From: Pseudomonas graminis
Lineage (GTDB): Bacteria > Pseudomonadota > Gammaproteobacteria > Pseudomonadales > Pseudomonadaceae
Length of the DNA stretch: 64,000 nt
Assembly (NCBI RefSeq): GCF_900111735.1
Contig: NZ_FOHW01000002.1
Location: forward strand, 1-64,000
Direction of reading: 5' to 3'
In this document: positions 17,666 through 27,744 of the stretch, in pieces
Position numbering within the stretch: position 1 is the stretch's first letter
Layout: each line of letters opens with the position of its first letter
Program-made: the position numbers and the translations under genes
The notes under the pieces: generated by a model
What the model was told of the DNA's origin: nothing
What the model saw: only the letters and a program-made list of their open reading frames with translations
Databases searched by the model: none

Positions 17666-17806
17666 TGCTCAACACCTCTCGAGGGCGGCGACCGTCAGTT
17701 GGCACCGCTGTGGCCAGCCCTTGAGGTTACCTCATGGCGCTGCGATCGCCACCGGTCCGGGTGTTGAGCTTGCTGCGGCGCCTTTGGCCGCGCTTATTGC
17801 TGCAGC

Positions 17807-18511
17807 TTATTGCTGAACGACGCTGAATCCTTCAAACGCAGTTTGCTGCTGGATCGCGCTGACGATGTTCTTGCGCGTGGCGGGCTGCTGGTTACCGTCC
17901 TTGTCCACGAACACCTCGCTCTGCAGCTCGGCCTCCTCGCCTTCACCGACGAACGAGAAACCCAGGAATTCAAAGGCTTCCCGGTCCGCGTTGGCTTTCG
18001 AGCGCGGCGTACGCAGGGGCAGGGTGACGCTGGCGCCGTCCTTGCTGATGACGAAAACCTCGGCTTCCTTCTTCGGCCGTGCCGCTTTGCTCTTGCCGCC
18101 GCTCGGGTTGCTGACCGCTTGATGCGTCTGGTTGAGCACTTTCAACGCCAGGCTGTAGACCAGCTCCTGGAAACTCGGGTCGTCCTTGTAGCTGGAGAGA
18201 ATCCGGCTGATCGGAAACTTCGCGCTCAGATCTTCGAGTGCGGCCATGTCGGCGGCTTCGGCGTCCTTGAGCTGTTTAAGCTGACCCATCAGTTCGTAGG
18301 CCTGGTCATCATCGAATCGGTCATGGGCGGCGCGTATGGCCAGGCGCAGATCGCGAATCTGGTCGCTTTCCTTGGCGCTCTGAAACGCGTCGAGCACCAT
18401 CTCGCTGATGGTTTTGGCCTGTGGCACATGTTGTGAAAGGTTGATGGCTTCTTCGTAGGCTTGCTTCGACGACACGGCGTTTGCCGCCGGATCGGTATGG
18501 GAATCAGACAT
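17807..18511 (-). CDS. hypothetical protein
   Basis: A 234-residue soluble protein without signal peptide or recognised domain. The first 130 residues are helical and charged, a Lys/Pro/Ser-rich linker follows (about 138-152), and the C-terminal part is beta-rich. The segment FEFLGFSFVGEGEEAELQSE could be a small folded domain. It is monocistronic, with its own promoter region of about 190 bases shared with the divergent gene at 18701. Function unknown. Confidence 0.75.
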   Translation of the reverse strand: MSDSHTDPAANAVSSKQAYEEAINLSQHVPQAKTISEMVLDAFQSAKESDQIRDLRLAIRAAHDRFDDDQAYELMGQLKQLKDAEAADMAALEDLSAKFPISRILSSYKDDPSFQELVYSLALKVLNQTHQAVSNPSGGKSKAARPKKEAEVFVISKDGASVTLPLRTPRSKANADREAFEFLGFSFVGEGEEAELQSEVFVDKDGNQQPATRKNIVSAIQQQTAFEGFSVVQQ

Positions 18512-18700
18512 TGAACATCCACTGCTTCGTTAACTGGGTTTGAGGCGCGAAAAGCCCGGGGCGTTTCGAGGGGCGTAATCTATTGGACGAGAGCGCCGTT
18601 GTCACGGATTGCCGTCTTCGCCCGGGCCACAGGGCAACATCCAGCCGTCTTGCCGCATGCGCGCTACGCTATGAGTTCATCGAGCCACAGGCGCCGGACC

Positions 18701-19045
18701 ATGCGAAAAATCTGGGTGCGTTACATCGATTTGCTGGAACACGATCTCAGCACGCAAATCTTCGACAACATCAAAAACCTGCTGGTGTGCGCGCTGTTGT
18801 TCGCGGCGGGCACCAGTGCGTTGAGGGCGGATTACCACCAGTTCATCGGTGTACTGGTGTCCGGCGCTACTGGATGGGGGCTGATTGGCGTGTCCGCCGT
18901 GCTGATGTTCCTGAACGTCAGCGACGGCATTCGCAGGCTTGGCAAGCTGCGCTACCACGTGGCGATTCAGATTCTGGTGTCGCTGGTTTATCTGCTGATC
19001 GCTGCCAGACTGGTGGAAGTGGTCTGGGCGTTTCGGGCTGGTTGA
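18701..19045 (+). CDS. small inner-membrane protein
   Basis: A 114-residue protein with three to four hydrophobic helices (around 26-43, 55-74 and 86-110) after a short basic, amphipathic N-terminus. It recalls PsiE-like membrane proteins in size and layout, but I cannot assign it. The ATG at 18701 begins MRKIWVRYIDLLEHD; an in-frame ATG at 18671 would add ten polar residues. Neither has a strong ribosome binding site. It is followed by a terminator. Confidence 0.65.
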   Translation: MRKIWVRYIDLLEHDLSTQIFDNIKNLLVCALLFAAGTSALRADYHQFIGVLVSGATGWGLIGVSAVLMFLNVSDGIRRLGKLRYHVAIQILVSLVYLLIAARLVEVVWAFRAG

Positions 19046-19131
19046 GGGGAGGTTGGCCTTAAGGTGCACCACGGAGCAGGGTTGATGACGTTCCGAGACA
19101 AATCTGGTTGAAACCTAAACGCCAGAAACAA

Positions 19132-19156
19132 CAAAGCCCGCGCAAGGCGGGCTTTG
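19132..19156. terminator. bidirectional terminator
   Basis: CAAAGCCCGC and GCGGGCTTTG form a perfect 10-bp stem with a five-base loop. It lies between the membrane protein gene on the plus strand and the tRNA on the minus strand and can end both. Confidence 0.88.
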
Positions 19157-19166
19157 TTGAGGTACT

Positions 19167-19243
19167 TGGTGGCTACACAGGGACTTGAACCCCGGACCCC
19201 AGCATTATGAATGCTATGCTCTAACCAACTGAGCTATGTAGCC
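19167..19243 (-). tRNA. tRNA-Met (CAT), elongator type
   Basis: Read on the minus strand, the 77 bases fold as a tRNA: acceptor GGCTACA pairs with TGTAGCC, the D-loop is AGCTCAGTTGG, the anticodon loop TTCATAA gives CAT, the T-arm has GGTTCAAGTCC, and CCA is encoded. The GGCTAC acceptor matches elongator tRNA-Met rather than the initiator or the lysidine-modified tRNA-Ile. Confidence 0.95.
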
Positions 19244-19674
19244 AAGTGGCGCGCATTATTCGCTCAGATCGAATATGTGTCAAGCGTCTCTTTGAAAAAA
19301 ATTATCCACGCGATCAATCGGTTAGCCTCCCGCACCGTCAACCATCCTTCATCCCCGCACCTCGGTGACAGTTTCACTGCTCACGATGAGTGCTTTTGCC
19401 CCACTTTCGAGCACCCGGCGCGCACTCTGACGGGTCTCGTGCCCGGTTTGATGGCCTCGTGCTATCGGTCCGTTTTTTGCTTATGCCTGCCGCAGCGCTG
19501 CCGATATGGATGTAGGTGGCTGCGGATTTCGACAAGCCCTAACGCGGCCCTGGTTCAAAAGATGGACGGTTATCGTTTTTAAAACACAGACATGGCATTT
19601 TGCCGGTAAAAATGTAAGGCAGCGCAGCGATGATCATGGGTCGTGCAGCGGTTGTCGGTGAGGAGTAGTCGGCT
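19244..19674. other. gene-free region before the chemoreceptor
   Basis: About 430 bases with no supported gene. An open frame of 123 codons starts inside the tRNA, is cysteine-rich and has no ribosome binding site, so it is not called. The region must hold the promoter of the tRNA at its left end and that of the chemoreceptor at its right end; no clear consensus sites are seen. Confidence 0.6.
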
Positions 19675-21732
19675 ATGCAGAGTCTTTTGTCGCCAGGCAT
19701 CCGCCTGCTCGGACGTCTCGGGTTCGCACGCAAGTTTCAGGTGCTCTTCTTTCTATTCATTTTGCCGCTCGCAGGCAGCCTCTGGATGATCGGGCAGGAT
19801 TACCGCAGCAAGCTGGAAGTGATTTCTCAGGAACAGGCCGGCGTGCGCCAACTCATGGCGCTTGATGCGCTGGATGTGCAGCTGACGGCCCAGCGCAACC
19901 GCGCTGCGCGCTGGAAGGCCGTCGACATTCTTCGTGATCCGACGCCGGCCGCGAAGGCAGCCATGAACGCGCTGGATGCCGCCAACCCTGACCTGACCCG
20001 AACCCTCGCTTCTCTGGGCGATGAACTCAAAGCGCAGAACGCCAGCGCGGACATCATGACGCGGTATCAAGCGGTGCAGGCTTCGGTCAAAGGCATGGAT
20101 TCGGAATCTCTGCGCACCGTTGGCTGGTGGCCGGACGGCTATGACCGTTTTACCTCCGCCCTCACAGCGTTGCAGAGTCTGCGAGAGCAGATCGCCATGG
20201 ACAGCGGCTTGATTCTCGATCCATGGCTTGAAACCTACTTGCTGATGCAAATCTCTACGCAGCAGGCGCCGGAACTGGTCGAGCGCGTAGGGCGGATGGC
20301 GAGTATCGGCCAATCGTCGATCGCGTCCGGGCAGTTCTCGTTGCAGAGCCGTCTTCAAATGCGCGACCTGCGCAGTCGTATCGGTGACGCGCGGGATCAA
20401 CTGGTCAAAGCCGTGGGTTCGCTCCAATCCAAAGCGTATCCGGGCATGGAAGTCTGGACGCGTCAGTATGAAGACAGTCTTCAGCGCCTTGATAACGAAT
20501 TGAAAGTGCTCGACGACGGTGTGTTCGGCGGCAGCATCAAGTTAGACCCTGCTGCTTTCGAGCGCAGCGTCGATGGCGTCAGTGAAGGACTGGCTGCCTT
20601 GCGCAAGCAATCACTGTCGTCACTGACCAGTCGGCTCGATTATTACCATGAGCAGTCGACTCTGCAGTTCGTTCCGGTGGCCGCAATTTTCAGCATTCTT
20701 GCGCTCGCGGCGCTGTATCTATTCATGTGCCTGCAAGCGTCGATCCAGCGCAGCGCCAAGGGCATTACGACCCTGGCCGAGTCGCTGCGTGACGGCAATT
20801 TGTGCGTTGAAGTCGCCGTCCAGGGGCGTGACGAACTCGCTGCAATCAGCACCGCCCTCAACGTTGCGGTGGTGCAACTGCGCACCAGTCTGCTGGGCGT
20901 CAACCACGAAACCCAGCAACTGGGCTCTGCGGTGCTGACCCTCAATGCGCAGTCCGGCAGCACGCTCAACGAAGTTGAAGATCAACAGCAGCAAATCAGT
21001 CAGATCGCCGCTGCGGCCACCGAGCTGGCCGCGACGTCCATTGGTGTGGCCCGCAGCTGTGAAGCCGCATCCGGCAGCGCCCAGGCCACCCGACGCATCG
21101 CCGAAGACAGCAGCCGCGACAGTCAACGCACCACGGCGAGCATTCAGCAGCTGAACCAGAAGCTAACCGACACCGCCAACGCGTTGAGCAAAGTCAGTGA
21201 GCAGGGGCAGCAGATCCAGTCCGTGGTGGACACCATCCGCGGCATTGCCGAACAGACCAACCTGCTGGCGCTCAATGCTGCCATCGAAGCGGCGCGAGCG
21301 GGGGAGCAGGGCCGTGGCTTCGCCGTGGTCGCTGACGAAGTGCGCAGTTTGTCGCAGCGGACCCAGGCGTCGACCGCGCAAATCGCCGGGACCGTGGACA
21401 GCCTGCGTTCGACTGTCAGTCAGGCCGTCAGCCTGATGGAGGCGGCATGTGGCCAGGCGGTCAGTGATGCACAGTCGGTGACCGGGTTGGGCGAGCGGCT
21501 GGAAGAGATCGCCAGCGCGGTGCAGATCGTCACTGACACGCTGGCGCAGATCGCCACGGCGGTTGAGGAACAGGCCTCGACGGCGGACGAGGTCAGCGGC
21601 AACATCCAGCAGGTTGATCAGGCTGCTGGCCGTTTGCTTGAAGGCGCGCGTGCGGTCAATCAGGCCGCAGACACACTGACTAAAGGCAGTCGGGCCTTGA
21701 GTGACAACACCGCGAGATTCCATTTGGGGTGA
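19675..21732 (+). CDS. methyl-accepting chemotaxis protein
   Basis: A 685-residue chemoreceptor with a membrane helix near residues 22-40 ([15 protein letters not shown]) and a second near 330-355 ([19 protein letters not shown]). Between them lies a long, mainly helical sensory domain of about 290 residues. HAMP follows, then a signalling domain with tip [20 protein letters not shown] (about 523-542). The C-terminus lacks a CheR-binding pentapeptide. GAGGAG precedes the ATG. Unlike the receptor at 9334 its sensor is about twice as long, so it should detect a different signal. Ligand unknown. Confidence 0.93.
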   Translation: MQSLLSPGIRLLGRLGFARKFQVLFFLFILPLAGSLWMIGQDYRSKLEVISQEQAGVRQLMALDALDVQLTAQRNRAARWKAVDILRDPTPAAKAAMNALDAANPDLTRTLASLGDELKAQNASADIMTRYQAVQASVKGMDSESLRTVGWWPDGYDRFTSALTALQSLREQIAMDSGLILDPWLETYLLMQISTQQAPELVERVGRMASIGQSSIASGQFSLQSRLQMRDLRSRIGDARDQLVKAVGSLQSKAYPGMEVWTRQYEDSLQRLDNELKVLDDGVFGGSIKLDPAAFERSVDGVSEGLAALRKQSLSSLTSRLDYYHEQSTLQFVPVAAIFSILALAALYLFMCLQASIQRSAKGITTLAESLRDGNLCVEVAVQGRDELAAISTALNVAVVQLRTSLLGVNHETQQLGSAVLTLNAQSGSTLNEVEDQQQQISQIAAAATELAATSIGVARSCEAASGSAQATRRIAEDSSRDSQRTTASIQQLNQKLTDTANALSKVSEQGQQIQSVVDTIRGIAEQTNLLALNAAIEAARAGEQGRGFAVVADEVRSLSQRTQASTAQIAGTVDSLRSTVSQAVSLMEAACGQAVSDAQSVTGLGERLEEIASAVQIVTDTLAQIATAVEEQASTADEVSGNIQQVDQAAGRLLEGARAVNQAADTLTKGSRALSDNTARFHLG

Positions 21733-21815
21733 GCTGCGCAGGCGAGGCGTGAGGGTGACCGGCGCGCGATTGCGTGCACGCCATCATGGGGCAGCGTACG
21801 GCGCGGGTTGAAAGA

Positions 21816-21855
21816 AGAAAGGAAGGCGACGTATAAGATCCGTCGCTTTCTTTTG
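21816..21855 (+). terminator. probable terminator after the chemoreceptor
   Basis: GCGACG (21826-21831) pairs with CGTCGC (21841-21846), extended by AAAG on the left and CTTTCTTTT on the right. The T-rich tail fits an intrinsic terminator about 90 bases after the chemoreceptor stop. Confidence 0.6.
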
Positions 21856-21890
21856 GTATTTCGATACCCATCGCCGTAGGGGATTTCTCC

Positions 21891-22547
21891 ATGACCGACA
21901 GCAGTGCCGCAGGTGCGGCGGTTTATTCGCCCCTGACGTTAGCGTTGTACGACGCCTGGGTGTTGGGCATCTCCAATCGGTATGCCTGGCGTTGCACGAC
22001 CGACGAGGTGTTGTTGCCGTTCTTCCGCGCCAATGTTCGCGCGCATCATCTGGATATCGGTGTCGGCACGGGTTATTACCTGGCCAAGGCGAAGCTGCCG
22101 GTGGCCACCCAAATCACCCTGATGGACCTCAATCCCAGCAGCCTCGCCGCTGCCAAGCGCAGAATCGGCCGGTCAGACACGCGCACCCTTCAGCACGATG
22201 TGATGACGCCGATCCCCGGCAACGAGCGTTTCGATTCGATATCGCTGTTCTACCTGCTGCATTGCCTGCCAGGTCGGCTGGCCGCCAAGGCAGCGATCTT
22301 TGCTCACCTCAAGCACAACCTGAACCCTGACGGCGTATTGTTTGGCGCAACGATTCTGGGGGACGAGGCGGGGCACAATGGCTTCGGTCGCAAGCTGATG
22401 GCGGTTTACAACAAGAAAGGCATCTTCGGAAACAGCCAGGACACCCAGGCCGGTTTCGAGGCGCATTTGCGGACTCATTTTCGCGAGGTAACGCTCAAGC
22501 GCGAAGGCGTAGTTCTGCTGTTTCGCGCAGCACAGCCGATCGTCTGA
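21891..22547 (+). CDS. class I SAM-dependent methyltransferase
   Basis: A 218-residue Rossmann-fold methyltransferase. Motif I HLDIGVGTGYYL (about residues 53-64) and the acidic residue ending strand beta-2 (LMDLN) bind S-adenosylmethionine; a later DSISLFYLLHCLP is the post-II motif. The substrate cannot be inferred and the gene stands alone between two terminators. It ends 88 bases before ychF on the other strand. Confidence 0.88.
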   Translation: MTDSSAAGAAVYSPLTLALYDAWVLGISNRYAWRCTTDEVLLPFFRANVRAHHLDIGVGTGYYLAKAKLPVATQITLMDLNPSSLAAAKRRIGRSDTRTLQHDVMTPIPGNERFDSISLFYLLHCLPGRLAAKAAIFAHLKHNLNPDGVLFGATILGDEAGHNGFGRKLMAVYNKKGIFGNSQDTQAGFEAHLRTHFREVTLKREGVVLLFRAAQPIV

Positions 22548-22562
22548 GGCGCATTAAAAGCA

Positions 22563-22599
22563 CAAAGCCCGCGGATCACTGAGTGATGTGCGGGCTTTG
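22563..22599. terminator. bidirectional terminator
   Basis: CAAAGCCCGC and GCGGGCTTTG form the outer stem and ATCACT/AGTGAT an inner stem. It lies between the convergent methyltransferase and ychF genes. Confidence 0.88.
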
Positions 22600-22634
22600 G
22601 TGTTCAACGAAGTTCGTGGAAGTCCACGAGGGCG

Positions 22635-23735
22635 TCAGACGTTGAAACGGAAGTGCAGAACGTCGCCGTCCTTGACGATGTAATCCTTGCCTTCCAGGCG
22701 CCATTTGCCCGCTTCCTTGGCACCGGCCTCACCTTTGTACTGGATGAAGTCGTTGTAGGCGACGCACTCGGCGCGGATGAAGCCTTTTTCGAAATCGGTG
22801 TGGATCACGCCGGCAGCCTGTGGCGCGGTGGCGCCGACACGGACGGTCCAGGCACGCACTTCTTCGACACCGGCAGTGAAGTAGGTCTGCAGATGCAGCA
22901 TTTCGTAGCCGGCGCGGATCACGCGGTTCAGACCAGGTTCTTCAAGGCCCAGGGCCTCCAGGAACATGTCCTTTTCTTCGCCGTCATCGAGTTCGGCGAT
23001 TTCCGCTTCGATCTTGTTGCAGACCGGCACCAGCATTGCGCCTTCTTCTTCGGCGATAGCACGAACCACGTCCAGGTGCGGGTTATTCTCGAAACCGTCT
23101 TCCGCGACGTTGGCGATGTACATGACCGGTTTGGTGGTCAGCAGATGGAAGCCCTTGATGACGGCTTTCTCATCGGCGTTCATGCTCTTCATCAGGCTGC
23201 GCGCAGGTTTGCCCAGCGTGAAGTGTGCGATGAGTTGTTCCAGCAGGCCTTTCTGGACCACTGCGTCCTTGTCGCCGCCCTTGGCGTTGCGCGTGACTTT
23301 CTGCAGTTGCTTCTCGCAGCTGTCGAGGTCAGCGAAAATCAGCTCCAGATCGATGATCTCGATGTCGCGCTTTGGGTCGACGCTGTTGGAGACGTGAATC
23401 ACGTTCTCGTCTTCGAAGCAGCGCACGACGTGAGCAATGGCGTCGGTTTCGCGGATGTTGGCGAGGAACTTGTTGCCCAGGCCTTCACCTTTGGATGCAC
23501 CGGCAACCAGCCCGGCGATGTCGACGAATTCCATGGTGGTCGGCAGGATGCGCTTCGGGTTGACGATGTCGGCCAGGGCCTGCAGGCGCGGGTCCGGCAT
23601 TGGCACGATTCCGGTGTTCGGTTCGATGGTGCAGAAGGGAAAGTTCTCCGCCGCGATACCGGACTTGGTCAGGGCGTTGAACAGGGTGGACTTGCCGACG
23701 TTGGGCAGGCCGACGATGCCGCAGTTGAATCCCAT
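22635..23735 (-). CDS. ychF: YchF, redox-regulated ATPase (Obg-like)
   Basis: A 366-residue P-loop protein of the OLA1/YchF family that binds ribosomes and prefers ATP over GTP. Walker A is GLPNVGKST at the N-terminus and G3 is DIAG. The G4 position reads NVAE instead of NKxD, the known reason for ATP preference. A helical coiled-coil segment lies around residues 135-200 and a TGS domain at the C-terminus (about 280-366). GAGGGG precedes the ATG. It lies 21 bases after pth in the common pth-ychF order. Confidence 0.97.
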   Translation of the reverse strand: MGFNCGIVGLPNVGKSTLFNALTKSGIAAENFPFCTIEPNTGIVPMPDPRLQALADIVNPKRILPTTMEFVDIAGLVAGASKGEGLGNKFLANIRETDAIAHVVRCFEDENVIHVSNSVDPKRDIEIIDLELIFADLDSCEKQLQKVTRNAKGGDKDAVVQKGLLEQLIAHFTLGKPARSLMKSMNADEKAVIKGFHLLTTKPVMYIANVAEDGFENNPHLDVVRAIAEEEGAMLVPVCNKIEAEIAELDDGEEKDMFLEALGLEEPGLNRVIRAGYEMLHLQTYFTAGVEEVRAWTVRVGATAPQAAGVIHTDFEKGFIRAECVAYNDFIQYKGEAGAKEAGKWRLEGKDYIVKDGDVLHFRFNV

Positions 23736-23756
23736 GGTGTTTCCCCTCGAGTGATG

Positions 23757-24341
23757 TCAGGCCTTCTGGCTGTGCAGGACGCGCATCGCCTTGGCGAAGT
23801 CGCCAGCGAGTACATCCGGCAACACGCCGAGGGCAAAGTCGATGCTGGCGTCCAGTTTTTCCTGTTCGGCGCGTGGCGCACGACCCAGAACGAAGTTGGA
23901 CACCAGACTGGCGTCGCCCGGGTGGCCGATGCCAAGCCGCAGGCGGTGGAAGCCGTTCTGGTTGCCGAGCTGCGCAATGATGTCGCGCAACCCGTTATGC
24001 CCGCCGTGCCCGCCACCCAGTTTGAGTTTGGCGACGCCCGGAGGCAGGTCGAGTTCGTCGTGGGCCACCAGAATGGCTTGCGGAGGAATCCGGAAGAAAC
24101 CCGCCAGAGCTGCAACGGACTGGCCGCTGCGGTTCATGTAGGTGGTGGGAATCAGCAGACGAACGTCTTGGCCCTGATGACTGAACTTAGCCATCAGGCC
24201 GAAATATTTGCGGTCAGCGGTCAGATTGACACGCTGTGCGCTGGCAATGCGCTCAACGAAAAGAGCCCCTGCGTTATGCCGGGTCTGTTCGTATTCGGGG
24301 CCTGGATTTCCCAGGCCGACGATCAGTTGGATGGCGGTCAC
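23757..24341 (-). CDS. pth: peptidyl-tRNA hydrolase
   Basis: A 194-residue enzyme that cleaves peptidyl-tRNA released by stalled ribosomes, recycling tRNA. Family residues are visible: Asn in [17 protein letters not shown] with the catalytic His, the Asp in [11 protein letters not shown], and Asn in [12 protein letters not shown]. The start is GTG at 24341 with AAGGA about 12 bases ahead. It lies between rplY and ychF, a translation-related cluster on the minus strand. Confidence 0.97.
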   Translation of the reverse strand: MTAIQLIVGLGNPGPEYEQTRHNAGALFVERIASAQRVNLTADRKYFGLMAKFSHQGQDVRLLIPTTYMNRSGQSVAALAGFFRIPPQAILVAHDELDLPPGVAKLKLGGGHGGHNGLRDIIAQLGNQNGFHRLRLGIGHPGDASLVSNFVLGRAPRAEQEKLDASIDFALGVLPDVLAGDFAKAMRVLHSQKA

Positions 24342-24416
24342 GTCAGGGGCTCTTCCTTGGGTCGAGTGTGATGATGGAAAACATCATCACGGGTTCAACC
24401 GGCTAGCGAGTAGTAA

Positions 24417-25028
24417 TTACTCTGCTTCGCCTTCTGCGGTGCCTTCTTCTTCGTCCTGGACGATGCGAGGAGCGTGGACGTTAGCGATGTCCAGATCCTT
24501 GTCGTGGGCCAGAGCGACGAATTCAACACCTTTAGGTGCCTTGATATCGGACAGGTGAACCTTGTCGCCGATTTCCAGCGCGCCCAGGTCAACTTCGATG
24601 AACTCAGGCAGGTCTTTTGGCAGGCAGGTCACTTCCAGCTCAGTGGTGGTGTGCGAGATCTCGCCGCCTTTCTTGACCGGTGCTTCTTCGTTGATGAAGT
24701 GCACTGGAACGATAGCGGTCAGTTTCTGGCCAGCCACGACGCGGATGAAGTCGGCGTGCATGATGAACTGCTTGGCAGGGTGACGCTGCATCGCTTTAAC
24801 GATGACGTTCTGCTTGGCGCCAGCAATGTTCAGCTCGATAACGTGGCTGTAAGCAGCTTCGTTTTCGAACATTTTGGCGAGTTCTTTGGCTTCGATGGTG
24901 ATCGAAGTCGCTTCCTTGCCACCGCCGTAAACAACGGCTGGGACGGAGGCGGCGAGACGACGCAGGCGGCGGCTCGCACCTTTCCCCAGGTCAGTACGCG
25001 CTTGGGCGTTCAGAGTAAATTCGTTCAT
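24417..25028 (-). CDS. rplY: 50S ribosomal protein L25 (CTC form)
   Basis: A 203-residue L25 of the long general-stress (CTC) type: an N-terminal 5S-rRNA-binding domain (about 1-95) and a C-terminal beta domain ending in an acidic tail ([11 protein letters not shown]). E. coli L25 is only about 94 residues. The ATG at 25028 was chosen because GGAGATGC precedes it and [20 protein letters not shown] is the conserved start. It lies between prs and pth, as in other pseudomonads. Confidence 0.97.
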   Translation of the reverse strand: MNEFTLNAQARTDLGKGASRRLRRLAASVPAVVYGGGKEATSITIEAKELAKMFENEAAYSHVIELNIAGAKQNVIVKAMQRHPAKQFIMHADFIRVVAGQKLTAIVPVHFINEEAPVKKGGEISHTTTELEVTCLPKDLPEFIEVDLGALEIGDKVHLSDIKAPKGVEFVALAHDKDLDIANVHAPRIVQDEEEGTAEGEAE

Positions 25029-25092
25029 TTTGCATCTCCAATATAGCCATGACCGAGCGGCGTTTGCGACCAGCGCCTGACACGGTATGGGC

Positions 25093-25137
25093 AAAAAAGC
25101 CCCGCCCCGGCATTGAGTGTCGGGGCGGGGCGCTTTT
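25093..25137 (-). terminator. terminator after prs
   Basis: On the minus strand GCCCCGCCCCG pairs with CGGGGCGGGGC (11 bp, 11-base loop) and is followed by six T. It lies between prs and rplY, so rplY probably has its own promoter or depends on read-through. Confidence 0.92.
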
Positions 25138-25168
25138 CGTCAACGGATGGTTCGGCAGGGCAGGGCCC

Positions 25169-26110
25169 TTATCGGAACATCGCGCTGATCGATTCTTCGT
25201 TGCTGATGCGACGCATCGCCTCAGCGACTACCGGTGCGATATCCAGTTGACGGATACGGTCACAGGCCTGTGCTGCAGCGGACAACGGGATGGTGTTAGT
25301 GACCACCAGTTCATCCAGCACGGAATTTTCGATGTTCTCGATCGCACGGCCCGACAGGACAGGGTGTGTGCAATACGCGAAAACCTTGGCAGCGCCGTGT
25401 TCCTTCAGCGCCTTGGCCGCATGGCACAAGGTGCCCGCGGTATCGACCATGTCGTCGACGAGAATACAGGTACGGCCTTCAACGTCACCGATGATGTGCA
25501 TCACTTCGGAGTGGTTGGCCTTCTCGCGGCGCTTGTCGATGATGCCCAGATCAACGCCCAGAGACTTGGCAACAGCACGTGCACGCACGACGCCGCCGAT
25601 ATCCGGAGAGACAATCATCAGGTTTTCGAAGCGTTGGTCTTCAATGTCATCCACCAGGACCGGGGAGCCGTAGATGTTATCTACCGGAATATCGAAGAAG
25701 CCTTGAATCTGGTCAGCGTGCAGGTCAACAGTCAGCACACGGTCGATACCGACGACGGTGAGCATATCCGCAACCACTTTAGCGCTGATAGCCACACGGG
25801 CAGAACGCGGACGGCGATCCTGGCGGGCATAACCAAAGTAAGGGATTACAGCAGTGATACGAGTAGCCGAGGAGCGACGGAAGGCATCAGCCATCACGAC
25901 GAGTTCCATCAGGTTATCGTTGGTCGGAGCGCAGGTCGGCTGGATAATGAAGACGTCTTTACCGCGAACGTTTTCATTGATCTCAGCGGTAATCTCACCG
26001 TCGGAGAACTTTCCAACAGAGATGTCACCGAGAGGGATATGCAGCTGACGTACGACACGCCGAGCCAGATCGGGGTTGGCGTTCCCCGTAAAGACCATCA
26101 TCTTGGACAC
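25169..26110 (-). CDS. prs: ribose-phosphate pyrophosphokinase
   Basis: A 313-residue enzyme that makes PRPP from ribose 5-phosphate and ATP, the precursor of nucleotides, histidine and tryptophan. The PRPP-binding loop is [14 protein letters not shown] (about residues 212-225), the flexible loop [13 protein letters not shown] carries the catalytic Lys/Arg, and [12 protein letters not shown] is the class I signature. The start codon is GTG at 26110 with AGGT eight bases ahead. PRPP made here also feeds upp and hpt further along the window. Confidence 0.97.
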   Translation of the reverse strand: MSKMMVFTGNANPDLARRVVRQLHIPLGDISVGKFSDGEITAEINENVRGKDVFIIQPTCAPTNDNLMELVVMADAFRRSSATRITAVIPYFGYARQDRRPRSARVAISAKVVADMLTVVGIDRVLTVDLHADQIQGFFDIPVDNIYGSPVLVDDIEDQRFENLMIVSPDIGGVVRARAVAKSLGVDLGIIDKRREKANHSEVMHIIGDVEGRTCILVDDMVDTAGTLCHAAKALKEHGAAKVFAYCTHPVLSGRAIENIENSVLDELVVTNTIPLSAAAQACDRIRQLDIAPVVAEAMRRISNEESISAMFR

Positions 26111-26157
26111 GCGCAGTACCTGGAGGCTTAGGGTATGCCTGGATGACTATAGGAAAA

Positions 26158-26232
26158 TGGCAGGGGCGGCTGGATTCGAACCAACGCATGGCAGGATCAA
26201 AACCTGCTGCCTTACCGCTTGGCGACGCCCCT
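26158..26232 (-). tRNA. tRNA-Gln (TTG)
   Basis: On the minus strand the 75 bases form a tRNA with acceptor AGGGGCG/CGCCCCT, D-loop GCCAAGCGGTAAGGC, anticodon loop TTTTGAT (anticodon TTG), T-arm GGTTCGAATCC, and encoded CCA. It lies between ispE and prs, a conserved place in pseudomonads. Confidence 0.95.
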
Positions 26233-26268
26233 GTATCTGTTGCACGAGTGCCTTGCACTCGGTTCCTT

Positions 26269-27126
26269 TTAGAGCAGCGCTTGTAACTTCCGGTGCAACA
26301 TCGAGATGTTTGCGCCTTTTGCTACAAACCCTGTAAGGGTCTCTGTAAGAAGGGCCGAGACTTTATCAGCTTCAGCTTTGCTTGGGAAGGCCCCAAACAC
26401 ACAACTTCCAGTTCCGGTTAATTTTGCTTCGGTAAAATTACCTAACAAATTCAAAGCGTTACCAACTTCTGGATACCGCCTCGTTACAACCGGTAAGCAG
26501 TCGTTTCGACTGTTTCCCTTGGGAACGGGGCGCACTTTAATGGGAGGAGTGTCACGTGTCAACAGCGGATCTGAAAAAATTTCTGCTGTACTTACAGATA
26601 CTTGCGGCACCAGCACCAGATACCAGGGTTCTTCGGGGGTTACAGGGGTCAGGATCTCGCCGATGCCCTCGGCAAAAGCGGCGTGCCCGCGCACGAAAAC
26701 CGGCACGTCAGCCCCAAGTTTGAGGCCCAGCGCCGCCAGTCGATCTTCATCCCAGCCAAGTTGCCAGAGATGATTCAGGCCGAGCAGTGTAGTTGCCGCA
26801 TCGGAGCTTCCGCCGCCAATACCGCCACCCATGGGCAGGATTTTTTTCAGCCAGATATCGACACCGAGCGGGCAACCGGATTGATCTTTGAGGGCGCGGG
26901 CCGCTCTCACGATCAAATTACTGTCGTGGGGGACGTCGGCAATTTCTGTCTGCAGGCGCACTTCACCGTCGTCGCGAAGCGCGAAACTGAGTTCGTCGCC
27001 ATAATCGAGAAACTGAAACAGCGTCTGCAGTTCGTGATAACCATCGGCACGGCGTCCAGTGATGTGCAGCATCAGATTCAGTTTGGCAGGGGCGGGCAGT
27101 GTCAGTCGTGCTTGCAACATGCTCAT
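26269..27126 (-). CDS. ispE: 4-diphosphocytidyl-2-C-methyl-D-erythritol kinase
   Basis: A 285-residue GHMP kinase of the MEP isoprenoid pathway that phosphorylates the 2-hydroxyl of CDP-methylerythritol. The substrate-binding start [20 protein letters not shown] and the ATP loop [18 protein letters not shown] (about 97-114) are clear. Its ATG overlaps the lolB stop as ATGA, so the pair is coupled. Its first 150 codons are GC-rich as in the neighbours, whereas the last part has a visibly higher AT content. Confidence 0.96.
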   Translation of the reverse strand: MSMLQARLTLPAPAKLNLMLHITGRRADGYHELQTLFQFLDYGDELSFALRDDGEVRLQTEIADVPHDSNLIVRAARALKDQSGCPLGVDIWLKKILPMGGGIGGGSSDAATTLLGLNHLWQLGWDEDRLAALGLKLGADVPVFVRGHAAFAEGIGEILTPVTPEEPWYLVLVPQVSVSTAEIFSDPLLTRDTPPIKVRPVPKGNSRNDCLPVVTRRYPEVGNALNLLGNFTEAKLTGTGSCVFGAFPSKAEADKVSALLTETLTGFVAKGANISMLHRKLQALL

Positions 27127-27740
27127 TGCCCCAGTTTGCGTGGTTGCCAGTCCTTGATGACCAGCGTGACGTCCAGATCCTGCCCGTGCAGCTTCATGCG
27201 TTCAGGCAGCCAGAAACCGTTTTGCTGGGTGTAGCTCAGGTACTCGATCTGCCAGCCATCCTGTTCAAGGCTGGCCAGGCGACTGTCACCGTCAAGGGTC
27301 AGGCTGCTTTTGCTGTCCGGGGCGGGCAACCCGCGCACCCACCACACAAGATGCGACACAGGCAGTTTCCAGCCCAACTGATCCTTGAGCAGGGTTTCCG
27401 GATCCGGCGCGTCGTAGCGGCCCTGATTGGCGACTTCCAGCGACACCGCGCCAGGGCGACCCGTCAAGCGAGCGGCACCGCGACCCAGCGGGCCGGACAG
27501 GCGAATGTCGTAGTAATCCTGACGTTGCAGCCAGAACAGCGTGCCGCTACCGGAGTCCTTGGGCGCGCGGATCCCAACCTTCCCGTTGATCTGCCAGCCG
27601 TCGAGGCTGCTGAGTTGTTCTTTGTTCACACGCCATTGATTGGCGTCGCCCTTGCCTTGAACGGCTTCGCGGGAGGACATGCCGGCACAGCCGGCGAGCA
27701 GGGCGATCAGGCTGAATACGAGTACGTGGCGCAATTGCAT
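27123..27740 (-). CDS. lolB: LolB, outer-membrane lipoprotein receptor
   Basis: A 205-residue lipoprotein that takes lipoproteins from the periplasmic carrier LolA and inserts them in the outer membrane. The lipobox LLAGC is at residues 14-18, without the Asp that would retain it in the inner membrane. The C-terminal domain has the expected open beta-barrel pattern. It lies between lbcA and ispE, the conserved order, four bases after lbcA. Confidence 0.95.
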   Translation of the reverse strand: MQLRHVLVFSLIALLAGCAGMSSREAVQGKGDANQWRVNKEQLSSLDGWQINGKVGIRAPKDSGSGTLFWLQRQDYYDIRLSGPLGRGAARLTGRPGAVSLEVANQGRYDAPDPETLLKDQLGWKLPVSHLVWWVRGLPAPDSKSSLTLDGDSRLASLEQDGWQIEYLSYTQQNGFWLPERMKLHGQDLDVTLVIKDWQPRKLGQ

Positions 27741-27744
27741 AAAT

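Noticed and set aside
19211..19582. 123-codon frame after tRNA-Met
   Set aside because: It starts inside the tRNA gene, has no ribosome binding site and an unprotein-like composition.
22653..24371. 572-codon plus-strand frame
   Set aside because: It is antisense to ychF and pth, both certain; a common shadow in GC-rich DNA.
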